Of a stretch of DNA of 64,000 bases, positions 11,961 through 23,457 are shown piece after piece. Each line of letters opens with the position of its first letter. Position 1 is the stretch's first letter. Under the pieces are notes generated by a model. The model searched no databases. It was not told where the DNA came from and saw nothing but the letters and a program-made list of their open reading frames with translations. A program made the translations under genes and the position numbers. The stretch is from the NCBI GenBank assembly GCA_034687125.1, contig JAQGBZ010000098.1, forward strand, positions 1-64,000, read 5' to 3'. The DNA is from Neelides folsomi (taxonomy: Eukaryota; Arthropoda; Collembola; Neelipleona; Neelidae).

Positions 11961-12920
11961 ATGGCTCTTGAACCTTTGGATGATGGAACTCTTGTTCGTG
12001 AAATTCAAGACTTTTCCTCTAAAACTACGTCGGTAGTGAATAGCGTTCGAAAGCATCTTGAAGAGAAAGATTTACAATATTTTCTTCAAAATGATTTGGG
12101 ACAACTTCATCAAGTTTTCCCATTTTATCATGACCTCTTCAAATCACTTCAAGTTGAAAACATCCAAGGTTTTCACAAGCTCATAAGCGAAAACCGAAGT
12201 GCCGCTGTAAGAGATGCTGGGGAGAATTTCTTGGCTGCTGAAGAAGCCTATGATGAAATTCTTGAATTTGTGGAAACTGGAATTAAAAATCAACAGGAAT
12301 ATCAAGGAGAGCCCAAAAATATGGTTTTGGAACAAATTGATGAAGACAATGAAATCATTTTTTCAGATGTCTTAAAAAGAAAAACTTGGACTTGGGTCGT
12401 TTTTATACGACATTTTGCATGATCTCCGTGAAGAAATCATTTGGCAAATATCGTCAGTATTCAGGTTAGGCAATTCATTTTAAATTGATTGATATTGATA
12501 TGTAATGAAGCATGATTAGGTTGAATATTGAACTTTTGGTTATTTCAGAGTACTCTGGATGAACGGGATTGCCAAGTGATTATTCTTAGCGGGAACGGCA
12601 TTAAAGAATCAGCGAAGAAATGGGAAGAAGAATTTAAATATCCATTCCAGCTCCTTTTGGATAGAAAACGCCTGTTTTTTTCTCAGGTTGGATTGAAGAG
12701 GTCAATTAAGAACGTTTTCTGCAGAGACAGCATTTATTTTTATGTGGCAAAGGTACTACTTCCAAAGAAAGCGCAGCCAGGACTTTATCCAGGGGATGAT
12801 CCATTACAATTAGGAGGAGATGTGCTGTATAACAGAAAGGGTGAAGTAATTTACACATTCAAGAGCAAAAGACCTACTGATAGACCAATGCTCTCCAAAA
12901 TTATTGACAATATGAAATAA
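11961..12920 (+). CDS. Peroxiredoxin-like (AhpC/TSA_2, PRXL2-type) protein with helical N-terminal extension
   Basis: Best model: exon 11961-12456 and exon 12551-12920, about 288 aa after allowing one missing base near 12380. The C-terminal 190 residues fit the thioredoxin-fold AhpC/TSA_2 family: GRFYTTFCMIS at the active-site strand, TLDERDCQVIILSGNGIKES, KYPFQLLLDRKRLFFSQVGL, and the signature PGDDPLQLGGDVLYNRKGEV ending in a PTDRP block. The usual Cys-x-x-Cys position reads TTFC, so only one Cys remains. The N-terminal 130 residues (from MALEPLDDGTLVREIQ) look helical and are not recognised. An alternative acceptor (12549) with a donor at 12464 does not keep frame, whereas donor 12457 with acceptor 12550 does. 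The apparent frame break lies at an A-rich run (aaaaagaaaaac) and may be an assembly error. Antioxidant activity is inferred from the family only. Confidence 0.75.
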
Positions 12921-13448
12921 CCGCACATTACATCCGATATAATGTATACTAATATGTACAGCGTGTCCCATAAGTCGTTTGTGATTTTAAAAATCAGTTA
13001 CTGCACAATGTACATCCATGAGTGTGTCTTTAATTTTTTGGATATATCTGTTTTCTATATTATATAAACATCCATTGATGTGTATAGCATACTATAGAAT
13101 ACTATAATTTTGTTGTAAATGAGACAATAGTTATTCTTTCGTGATTATCATCAGATAAATTGTAGTAAAGCAATGCTGATGATAGGATAAAAAATGAGAA
13201 TACCAAACTGCCAGAATAATAAAAATTATATAGTATATGCATGGGCAATTATTTAATTATATATTGAAATATATTGAAAACGTTCATTCATCAAATGTTT
13301 AATTGACGCATTATCTACTCGAACCATAGATAAAGATACATATGGGACCTTTTGGGGAAAAACCGGATCCTATTTATTTAATTTTCTAGAGAATTCAAAA
13401 TTTTAATTTATTTGATCTTCAATTAAAATTATAGTTACATAGAGGAAT
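12921..13448. other. Intergenic, with a mariner-type terminus
   Basis: At 12959 the sequence reads acagcgtgtcccataagtcg, very like the outer end of mariner-family terminal repeats. No transposase or opposite end was found, so this is at most a solo end or a decayed copy. The rest is AT-rich with no exon seen. Confidence 0.45.
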
Positions 13449-13919
13449 TCATCAACTTTTTTGTAAAGTTGAATGGAATTTTTTTGAAACATTTGATTCA
13501 TCATATTGATTTACTTGTGGGAACGTCATGAATTCTCCAATGTGTGCAGAAAACAAGTCGGTGACGAGGCAAATGCATTTGCTGACTGTAGGTTGTGAAA
13601 TTCCAAACAAGTCCCCCCAATCCATTTGAAAGCCGCCTTTGGCAAAAAATCTGTAAAATCTTACGTTAATTAAGTTACAAATATATTTTATTCATATAAT
13701 GATATGTAATAATTTGTATGTAAATAATATTTATTATGAATATAGTATGTATACCGCAAAGCGACGAAGAATTTCAATTCCGGCCGCAATGCTTGGTTTC
13801 TGTGTTGGACTTGTCAAATGTGGTCGAAAACGATCGACAAGTTCCATAATCGCATGTCAAGGCAAACGGTACATCTTCAGCAATTCTCTATCACTTAAAT
13901 TTAAAGGATCACTGCGGTT
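13449..13919 (-). mobile_element. Harbinger (HARBI1-like) transposase fossil, partial
   Basis: The minus strand from 13919 reads NRSDPLNLSDRELLKMYRLP, a TGA, then HAIMELVDRFRPHLTSPTQK and PSIAAGIEILRRFA to about 13755. After an intron-like gap (acceptor near 13651) it continues FFAKGGFQMDWGDLFGISQP, then TVSKCICLVTDLFSAHIGEF and MTFPQ, ending with a TGA near 13450. The order and wording match the N-terminal half of PIF/Harbinger transposases (R-P-x-L near the start, then 'ALRFxATGxFQ..GDLxGISQPTVSR'). The catalytic DDE region is absent. The stop and missing half make it a decayed DNA transposon copy, or possibly a remnant of a domesticated HARBI1 gene. Confidence 0.8.
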
Positions 13920-13943
13920 TTAAAGATCCGTTTGCGTCTTAAA

Positions 13944-13953
13944 CCCCCCCCCC
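13944..13953. repeat. Poly-C run
   Basis: Ten consecutive C residues sit just outside the Harbinger fossil, an unusual tract in this AT-rich background and a likely spot for sequencing error. Confidence 0.95.
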
Positions 13954-14706
13954 TTCCTCATTCTCAATTAAAAACAATAGATGAGCCATTGGGATCAGAG
14001 AAAAGTCGATTAAGAAGTAATATTAATATTTAAAATATAGATGAATTGTTATTGTTAATAGAGTTATAACTACGTGCGTTACATAAATGTAACGATCATC
14101 TATTTATAAAGGTGTTATAACTTTCAAGCATTCTATATTTGCAAGGTTACAATTATGTAACGGCTTTATAAATAAATAAATAAAATAATAATGCTTATTA
14201 AATATATAAATTAAATGATATAAATAAACTGCCAATTGGACTCCCATACTCAAGAAGCGTGTGGCTTACAAGTTTGGCCATTTCGAATAATTTATATTTT
14301 TCCTTAATTGTTACATGGTTAGCTAAGTTTTAACATATATACTCCATTTTTATACATCTTTGTGCTTAATAGAAAATTAATTTTGGAAGGTATCAAAATT
14401 CGTGACACCACTGTGTACAATTACAAAGTAGCTGAATCTCACATACATAAAATCCCCTTAAACTTAAATAGCTAATATGTATCCATTAATCATCAATTCA
14501 TCAGGAAAAATGGTGACAAAACTTAATATTTACAGTAAAATATAGATTAAAATTCTTTATTAAAATTTAATAATTAAAGTATAAAATGATTTACGATACT
14601 TATTAAAACTCAATTACAATCACAGTAAAAAATAATCAAGAGGTTAAGTATTAAATATTGCAAATGGTATTACAGGACTAGTAAAGGGAAAATTATTGAT
14701 AATAAT
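13954..14706. other. Intergenic / 3' flank of the CDKN3-like gene
   Basis: AT-rich sequence with no exon or RNA gene recognised. The part nearest 14706 should be the 3' UTR of the minus-strand gene. Confidence 0.5.
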
Positions 14707-15767
14707 TTATCGCGAAATGCACCTTTCCATTTCAGTTCCATTTTGATTAGCATAATATTCATCTCTTAAAGTCCGGAAATCAACAAGGAAGTTGTATTGC
14801 TAAAAAAAAGTCAAAATTATGTTGATTTGACAGTTGACACATAAAATTGTAATATTGTAAAGGTTATATGAAATTATATTTCAGTTAAATATGTCATACC
14901 TTCACAGTTTGAATAGCTCTAGTTCCATATTGTTTTTTCATTATATCATAGACTGCATCATGTGTCAAATTATCCATTGTATGAAGAAGCATTGCTGCTC
15001 CGATGACGCACGGGCGGCCAAATCCTTCTCGTGATCTTTATAAGACAAAGACTTTAATTTAGACATTTATGGGATCGTAAAATGAAAATAAAAGGAAGGT
15101 TGCATTATTATTTACACATACTAAATACACAGTGTAGAATTCAAAAAAAGATAATTTATATAAGAATGGTTAAGGTATAAAAGAGAATTTTACTATCTTA
15201 CATGATGATACACTTTTCTCCTTTTTCCAAAATAGAAAAAATCATTCTGATCATGTCCATTGTTTGGCCAATGTCAAGATAATATCCATATTCGCATGGA
15301 AAATAATAGACTTCAATTCCATCTTGAGAAAGAGCCATGGAAAGGGATCGTCCTCCGAAGCGAGTAAGCTCTCTTTCTTCACACATGAGAAATGCATGCT
15401 GAATTCCTCCAGATAAAATTACTCCTGTAATCAAAAATATTAATGAAATTAAGTTGATTCAACTAGTTATGTTTTAATCATTGATGATTTTATGGTTATT
15501 TTACGTTTATCATTTTCAAAATTTCTGGAAATAAACCGATGGTTGAACCCTGGCAATGACCCAATTGCACACGCTTCTTGATAGCCCAAATGAGAGAGAT
15601 CGATCCTGTTGAATTGATATTAAAAAATAACGATCGGTGGAACTCTTATGATTAAATTAATTATTAATTACATATATAATACAGAACAGTAAATACAGTT
15701 TATATCAATTAATATCGTTATTATCAATCACTCACCAGTTCAATTTATAAGGAAGATTTGAATTCAT
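14707..15767 (-). CDS. CDKN3: CDKN3/KAP-like protein with inactive-looking phosphatase loop
   Basis: Exons 5'->3': 15767-15736, 15605-15505, 15424-15202, 15035-14900, 14799-14707; total 585 nt, 194 aa, with all junction phases consistent. The sequence follows human CDKN3 (KAP), the dual-specificity phosphatase that removes the activating phosphate from CDK2. NWIDLSHLGYQ aligns with the start of its domain, LPGFNHRFISRNFENDK with its LPGCKFKDVRRN block, CEERELTRFG with CTRGELSKYR, and RAIQTVKQYNFLVDFR with GAIQTIKQYNYLHEFR. In the P-loop, however, human IHCYGGLGRSC becomes IISREGFGRPC: catalytic Cys to Ser (about residue 120) and the preceding His to Ile. The codon is TCA, two changes from a Cys codon. 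A scaffold or substrate-binding pseudophosphatase is therefore likely. The acceptor before this loop (ttataaag) is not strong, but no alternative keeps frame. Confidence 0.88.
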
Positions 15768-16894
15768 GATATATTGTATATCAAATATATAATATTTATA
15801 ATCTTCTGATAAATTACAATTGATTAAAAATTCTTAGAAATGTAAAATAAAGCTTCTTGATTCAAAGTGCACTTGAAATTACCAAATTCATAATTGAACT
15901 TTTGTCTAAACCTCTGATTTCTAAATCCTAATTCCCTTCACTCTATTTTATACAAAATGTGAATGAATTTAAAAATCCACAGGCTCAAGCTCTTATTTGG
16001 ATGAAAACTGCCAATTGGTAAATATTATCAAATAGTTAAAATATACAAAGTATTAGTAAACTATCTTAAAAGTCAATTAAAATGATCAGAGGAATGTGTC
16101 ACTTATATTACTGGCCTACTCTTATAATAAATAGCATGGGAATTTGGAATGCGAATGCGGTTGAGTAAAAGCAAAAGGTTAGATCATAACTAGGCCGCAT
16201 ACAATACATGGCATACTGAACCAGCTGCTATGTGCATAAAAAAAGTACACATTGGATCACATGGGCGAATCTAAATGTTGATCTTTCTTGGTCGGGGAAT
16301 TCTCCAGAGAAAGGCTCCGACTCCGGGCACTCCGGGTATAACTTTTCACGGTTTTCCTCCAGTCGGGAAGAGGAGAAATGGGGGAAATGACAGCGCATTG
16401 AGCGGAAATGAGGACACGGGTATTTTTCACTTTTTTATACATTTCATCAGTTCGCAAAACCTTCTAAAGTCAAATAAGACAGGTCGGGTTGAAGGAAATC
16501 TCAAGGGAAATCAAACGTGGTTTCTCATTCTCTTATATTATTCATCTTTGTTATTATTCTATTTTGGATTTTCGCGTATAAGTCGTGTATAAGTAGATAT
16601 TTACAATTCCAATTATTTATTTCCGCTCCGTTGTTTACTTTTTAATTAAATTATTTTTCAGACCTGCTGATCTTTCTCATGTTCTTACTACTATGAAGCT
16701 GCTCCTGTTCGTATTCCAGACATCATGTGTATATTATTATTGTTAGATTAGTTCAATTCAATTATTCCAACATATATATTTTAATGTTTTAAATTGTTTT
16801 ATTCCACAACCTATTGTGATTTTAGCAAAGTGCAATAATAACGGACGTCTGTGAGATTCCAAGTGTTTGACATTGTGAACAGATAGTTCTTAAG
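15768..16894. promoter_or_regulatory. Divergent promoter region between CDKN3-like and PDZD8
   Basis: These genes are head-to-head about 1.1 kb apart. The stretch 16255-16520 is GC-richer than its surroundings (ctccgggcactccgggt) and is the likeliest promoter and 5'-UTR part for PDZD8. An acceptor-like gattttag near 16826 suggests a 5'-UTR intron before the PDZD8 ATG. An open frame of about 105 codons in this region is probably chance. Confidence 0.45.
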
Positions 16895-19800
16895 ATGTCT
16901 TGTGATACTTTTTATTGTATGTTAGGGATTTTTATTTTTGGTTTTATTGCTGGGATTTGTGTTGTAGTAGCAGGTTTGGGTTATATTCTTTCATATTTCT
17001 TTAATGATAAACCCGATGAAGGAATTAAAAAGAGTTCCATTCAGCCAACATTTCAACTACCACCGGTAATTTAACACAGTAATTAAATAATAATACTTTT
17101 TGTGTGCATTTGCATATTTATGCATAGATTATTATTTATTATTAACTTTGATTTGGTCTTAATTCCAGGTTCTTCTTTCAAAAATCAGTGACGAATCATG
17201 CAAATCAAAAGAGACAACATGGGCCTTAAACTTTGTGCTCAATTTTCTGTTTCACGAAGTCCGAAATTCTGAACATATCCGTAGATGGATGTTGAGAAAG
17301 CTATCAATGGAACTCGATGAACTTTTAACATCCTCAGTACTCGGCAAATTCTTTTCCAGTTTCTCGGTAAAATTCCTACTTAACGTTCATTAGAAATACG
17401 TATTTAGATATTATTGTTTATCCACTTGATCTAAAATATTTGTATTAGATTCAAAATATTGAACTCGGAAACAATTTCCCATTGATGAATTGGTTGAAAA
17501 CATCGAGTGTTGAGCTTCATCCCGTTTTCAAGAACATATCGACTCTCAATTTGTTATTGGATCTTGAATATAAAGGAGGTTTTGAGTTTTCAATCCAAGC
17601 TGAATCTCACTTGAAACATTCAGCTTTCTTGTCAGTTCAGCGTAAGTCAATTTTGAATATTTAAACCCATTTTAAGAAAATATAATTGATTGAATAAGAT
17701 GTTCATATTTAACGATGATGTTAATTTATATTCAAATAGTCAAAGAATTAAAAGGACAAGCTCGAATTCAATTTGCTACTGAACCTTATGCACACTGGTC
17801 ATTTAGTTTTGAAGATAATCCGGACATCGATATTGCCGTTGTTTCTCAAGTCTATGGGAAAAGTTTTAGCCATATTACATCTATAATTTCTAGTCAGGTG
17901 ATTAATTTTAATAATAAACAGATTTATTCTGATTTCATGCCATTTACAAAATTTAATGTTTTGAATTTAACTTTAACTTTATTTTATGTTATTAGCTTAA
18001 ACGATCCATAAGAAAGAAGCATACGTTGCCGATGTAAGCTAAAAATTAGATAAAATTATAAATTATATGATATCCGTTCATTCATTTTATAAATAATGAT
18101 TCTTCTAATAATAACACTAACCCTTTGTATTGTAATAAGTATTAAATTAAATTGATATTTTAAAAATGAATATTATCTTTACAGGTATAAGATTCGCTAC
18201 AAGCCGTTTTTCTCCAGAATGGAAAACTTGAATGGCCCTTTGGTTCCCAATTTTGCTCCTCGAGTTGAGAGCAAAGGAAATTTAACGGTAACCTTAATGG
18301 GGTGCCGAGGTCTCATGAAGAAATACATTCGTGGAGGAATTCATGCTTCGCTCGCCATTGGTAAACGAAACACTCATTTAATGAATTAAATATTTATGAA
18401 TTCATTCAACGGGTGGCTCATTTAATTTCTCATTTGTAGGAGATTTTGACTTTAACGCTTGCTATACAAATGAACAAGGAGAAATCTATGTTGTGAAGGA
18501 CATTGTGTGCGTCAAGACAGTTAAAAGAACCCAAGACTTTGATTTCACATTGATCCAGAAAAATGATGCCATCACTGTTGATTCTATCACAGTCTCTTCA
18601 AATAAACTAGAACTTAAACCAGGAGATCAAATCCTATATGTCGATCGCAAAAAAGTTAGTTCTGTGAAGCAATGCGAAAAAAACTTTCGAAATTCTTCAT
18701 CGCAGAAAGTGGTTTGGAAAATTAAGAGGAAGTATAATACCTCCACGACTCCCGATGAGCCCAAAGAATTTAACGAAGAATCCATTCTAACTCACAGGAA
18801 AAATTCAGAAGGTGAAAAAAGTTTGAGTAATTCAACAGGAACTGAAAGCGAACGTTCGGAAGATGCTCCACCTTCAACTATCAATCTGGACGCTCAAAAG
18901 GAGAAAAGAGGAAGCGTCACATTTGTCGCTGAATTTAATGAAAAAGAAACTACGCATAAAGTTGTTAGCACTTTAGAAATTCCGCCTTCAAGAGTAAGAA
19001 CTCAAAATTGATTTGAATTGCATGTTTGCACTAAATGTTTTTAATAGCTTTTATAGGTAATTCCATGATTTAATAATTCCATTTTATAGGATCCAATATT
19101 CAACGAATCGTTCCAATTGAACGTTGAGGAATCGAGTCGTTACTTCAATCTTTGCATTTGGAGTTCTAATAAAGGCGAGTTTGCATTTTCATCGCCAAAA
19201 AGCAGTCCTTCTAAAAGACTCAAAGTAAATCAACTTTGTAAATACTTTACTTACTCAATTCATATAATTTTTAATAACATGGTTTTTGACTTAGGCCCCA
19301 GTATTTGAACCGCAAGTTTATGGAAACCACATTGTCCTCGGCACTCTTTCAGTTCCTTTGGTGGACATTATAGCGGATTGTTGTACAACGAAATTGGGTT
19401 ACTTTGTCAAAGATTTCTATCTTCACTCCCCTGATGGGAATGCGAGCGAGGGGTAAGTATTCGTGCATTTTTTTGTTTATATTCAAGATTTCGTAATAAC
19501 ATATCCTGATGAATTGTTTTGCAGAAGGGAGCATTTCCTTATCGGTCATTCGGGATTTGATCCGAATATGTGCTATGGAAAAATTTCTATCGCATTCCTT
19601 TTCAAAAGCCAAATCGAAATACTTGAGAAAAAGGAATTTGAATCTACGAGTCAAAAAAGTTCAAACGATAATAATTCCACTCAAGATTCTCAACCTCAAT
19701 GTGAGAGTGCAAGCATAATTAGAAATGAGTCATTTTCTCGGATCTATGAAGATTCTCAAGTTCATCAATTTACCAGAAAGCATTTCAGAACAGTCGCTAT

Positions 19801-21193
19801 GTGTGACTTTTGCAGAAAAAAGGTGCTTATTAAATACAAAACAAGTTTAACATAAATCAAACATAAATAGTAAGCAGTAATGTAATACTTAATTATTATA
19901 ATCTTGTTAATCATACTTATATAACAAGTAGTATAAATTGATTAAATGTTTTATGACGATGATTTTATGATGATTGTTTTAAGATATGGCTGAAAGAGGC
20001 TTATATCTGCAGAATTTGTCAAATGAAGTGTCATAAGAAATGTAACGAGAAATGCCTTGCAAACACAATTTGCCGAGCAAGTGGTAATGTGGAAACGCCA
20101 ACGCCTACTCATTCTCAAACCTCTCTCAATCCTCATCTGAATCCTACACCGGAAATTATTACGACGGATATCAGCGACAATACTCACACTGTCAAAGAAT
20201 TTGAGGGAGAATGTTCTGAAGATATGAATAATGAGCCTGAGGAATCAAATTCTTCAAATGCTCCTGTAAGAAAGACTATTTTTATATTATGTAGATTATA
20301 TTACTAGTGATGTATTACTTAGTCATCGATTAATGATTAATATTATAATGACATCTTTCTATTGCCAACCTGTAAAATCCATTTACCAAAATAATTGACT
20401 ATTTTAATTCATTAGAAAACTTCGGGTAGAAGGAGGACCTTAGGTGCTTTTATCGTGAATGCTGTAAATAAATCCAATCAATTAAGAAGGGTTGGTTCGG
20501 CTACGTCTCTTATTCCACCAAATCTAAATTTCAATAATTCAAGCTCCAGGAGCCTTCCACCGTCACCACAAGCATCGCCCACACATAGCAGAAAGGTTGA
20601 ATGGCATCAATATTGATCCACTTATATATTAATGACATGATAAATACGATTAATTTTTAATAGACTTCAATATCGAATTCGAGCTCGGGCGGTTTAAATT
20701 GGAACGTTTCAAACTCATCCCCAACATCAAACCCATTCCAATTGCTGGAATCATGCGAAGGGGATGATGACATTGCTGCTACTCTTGATAACATCATTCA
20801 ATATCTCAATGATGATTCTTTCGTTTCCCTTGCAAAGGAGACTGGAAAAGATGTTTACAGTGATTTAAGTCTCACAGATAGGAAGGCAAAATTGAATCAA
20901 ATCGTAAGTTATTATCTGATTTTTTATCGATAATTGGAAATTATTACTTTAATAAAATTCTGAAAATTTTATAGCTCAATCGCCTTCAAGAACAGTTTGA
21001 TTTCGTTTCACAAGAGCGGATGAATCTAGAAAAGGATGGTCAGTTCGCTTCAACGGCCGTCGCTAAAACTTCATACATGAATCAAATAGGGAACTGTGAA
21101 AAGAAAGTGCAAGCTCTGGCTTTACTCATGCTTCACTATTGTGCAGGCTTGCAAAATGTACAAGATTTGGAAGAAAGCGCAACAACATCATAA
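16895..21193 (+). CDS. PDZD8: PDZD8, SMP-domain lipid-transfer tether, complete, 14 exons
   Basis: ER-anchored protein that transfers lipids and tethers the ER to mitochondria and late endosomes in other animals. Exons: 16895-17065, 17169-17366, 17449-17641, 17740-17897, 17996-18033, 18185-18360, 18440-18993, 19090-19224, 19295-19452, 19525-19822, 19984-20265, 20416-20595, 20664-20903, 20975-21193; 3000 nt, 999 aa (human about 1150). Order seen: N-terminal membrane helix (about 8-36), SMP domain (about 60-290, TTWALNFVLNFLFHEVR onward), first part of a C2-like fold (NLTVTLMGCRGLMKKY), PDZ (about 330-415, LELKPGDQILYVDRKKV), second C2-like part (DPIFNESFQLNVE, HIVLGTLSVPLVDII), a C1 zinc finger (about 676-723: H-x12-C-x2-C, C-x2-C-x4-H-x2-C), Ser/Pro linkers, and a C-terminal coiled coil (LNRLQEQFDFVSQERMNLEK). 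C1 spacing between the second and third Cys is 11 residues, shorter than typical PKC C1. Kozak context aagATGt. Confidence 0.95.
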
Positions 21194-23457
21194 AAATGCA
21201 AGTTTAAATTCTTTAGACCGGATTAATTGAAAAAAGCTTTACGCGTGATATTATACTACAAACATTATAAATGTTTAACATATTTATTTAGTTAACGATG
21301 TAGCCATAATAATTAAACGTTTAAAGAGAAAAGCTTATCTTGAAGTGCAATACGTATAAGTTAGTTATTTTCAAACTACATAATTCTCTCTCATATATTC
21401 ATTTATTATTCATAAAGTATTGAAAATGTAAAGTTTGCTGCAAACTGCAAAGTATTTAACATGCTAATTAGAATAGTTTAAATATTTAATGTTCGAAAAA
21501 GACATTACCTCATTGCCTAAAATACACTATAAAGCATCGAAACTATTAATGCTTCAAAATTTTATTAGAAGTGTAGAGTTAGTTGAAATAATATTATATT
21601 AAAAATTATATTAATTATATATTACAAAGATTGTACTAATATATAATACAATATCAATGTCTATCTGATATCTGTCATTGACACAAATCAAATTGTAAAT
21701 TATTTAGTATTCCAATTTAGCTTGTCACAATCAAGAAAAAACGTACACAACGAGTATAAACTTATCTGCAAAAAAATAAATATAAAAATTGAGCAAAATC
21801 CTATCAAGAAAGTATTCATATCTGAAAGATAATAACAAATATGAAAATTTATTTACTTAATACCATATGCATTATACATATTTAGTTAGCTGGGTATACA
21901 CAAATATTGTACAAGTTACTCGAATTAATCATGTTGGATAATAATTGTAAATTTAATAGCCTGTATTTTAATATGCTATGTATGGCATATCTGAATCTAA
22001 CGAAAGATTTATTTAATGATATTTTTGTTGTAATATAGTCAAGAAAAGTCTTATTCTAACTTAAATTATTTATAAATAGAGCATTTCGTTTTTTAATGAA
22101 TTAAAAGCTAGTACCTAAATTGTATTGTAGTCATATTCAAATTCCAGTGATATTTATTGTGAATTTTTAATATAGTATTTAGGAGAGTTTAGAGAGTGAT
22201 TTCATCATATTGTGCAAGCACCTTTAATCAATTGTCATTGAATAATTCATTGTGTGATTTACCAATTTAATTTGTAAACGTGATTTAAGCTAATACTGAT
22301 AATTTTCATAAATTCCAGTGTAATTATTTGTTCCAAAGAATTTTTCCATTATAATTTTCTTTCATTGAATAAAATCGCAACTATTTACAATGCAACGATG
22401 AAATGGCATTGTATTTATTTACAATATTTATAGTAGAGTAATATATGATAATTAGCACCTTGATATATATGAAATAGAATTTGAACCTTAATAATCAATC
22501 TTTCATTATTCATTTATTTTCATTTAACTGATTAAATTCCAGATTCATTTAAATGACATATTTACTACCGGATTAAATAAAGATAAAAAACAATGTTTTC
22601 CTAAATTCATATTAAACTAATATCTTGCTGTTTCTACATTGCAAATATTAACACTATTTATTCTATCCAAATTTTTCGGTATACTTGTATAATATACATA
22701 TTTGATGTAATATACATACAAAAGCATGGGTAAAGGTCTAATTTTCTATTTGATTTAAAAAGGGGCATATCATCATTCATGGTTAATTCAGTCTTGTTAA
22801 ACTTAAATTCTTTAACACGTTTATCGCACATTGAATTGAAACAATATTTAATCGGTATTATTCTCCCCGCTTGGGATCAACAGCTTTGAAATGTTTATCC
22901 CACCGGAGATAGCGGTCAAATTACATGATGCGTTTCCCATATGGGCTATATAGCAGTTAGAGAGTATTTGTGAGAGGAAAGATGGGAGCTTCCTGTGTGG
23001 ATGAACGTGGACGATGCTGGGAAGGAATTTCCTATAACCCTGTTTTTTACACGAGCAAGTTTAGTATGCAAGAGTGGCCTGTGTTTTGATTCCAAGTCCT
23101 CCAGCTATTTTAATTGAAGAGGAGGAGCGTGGCGTGTTTCGGAGTCAGGGTGGAGCAGAGACCTCAAGGCCTTTATTCCTCATCTTGTATCTTAAAAGGA
23201 GTTGAGCCTGCTGGAGATCTTCCTTGGCTCCTTTGCCATTCCACACCCAGAGTATATTAAGAGTCAACCCCTTAAAACGTCTCTGTGCTATTTTTGTTCA
23301 ATTGTCAGAGTCATCAAACTCGAGAAGCAGATCGTTTCCGGCCACACCACATTTACCCCCAGATCATTACCAAGCGCCTTTTATTCAACTTCTATTTTCA
23401 ACCACTTCTTTTAACCCCAAACCAAAAGGTTGTTTATCATAGTTTAGAAAAGGAAAA
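21194..23457. other. PDZD8 3' region and upstream region of the micropeptide gene
   Basis: 21194-22800 is AT-rich with no exon seen and probably includes the PDZD8 3' UTR. From about 22860 to 23457 GC content rises (for example gaggaggagcgtggcgtg), consistent with the promoter and long 5' UTR of the micropeptide gene. Overlapping small open frames at 23202-23569 in other frames look like chance. Confidence 0.5.

Noticed and set aside
12357-12370. attttttcag at about 12357-12366 as a splice acceptor for a tiny intron in the PRXL2-like gene
   Set aside because: No upstream GT donor gives the required phase; a single missing base in the adjacent A run is simpler.
16275-16592. 105-codon plus-strand frame upstream of PDZD8
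   Set aside because: It starts in GC-richer promoter-like DNA, has no homology and is followed by the PDZD8 5'-UTR intron acceptor; probably chance.
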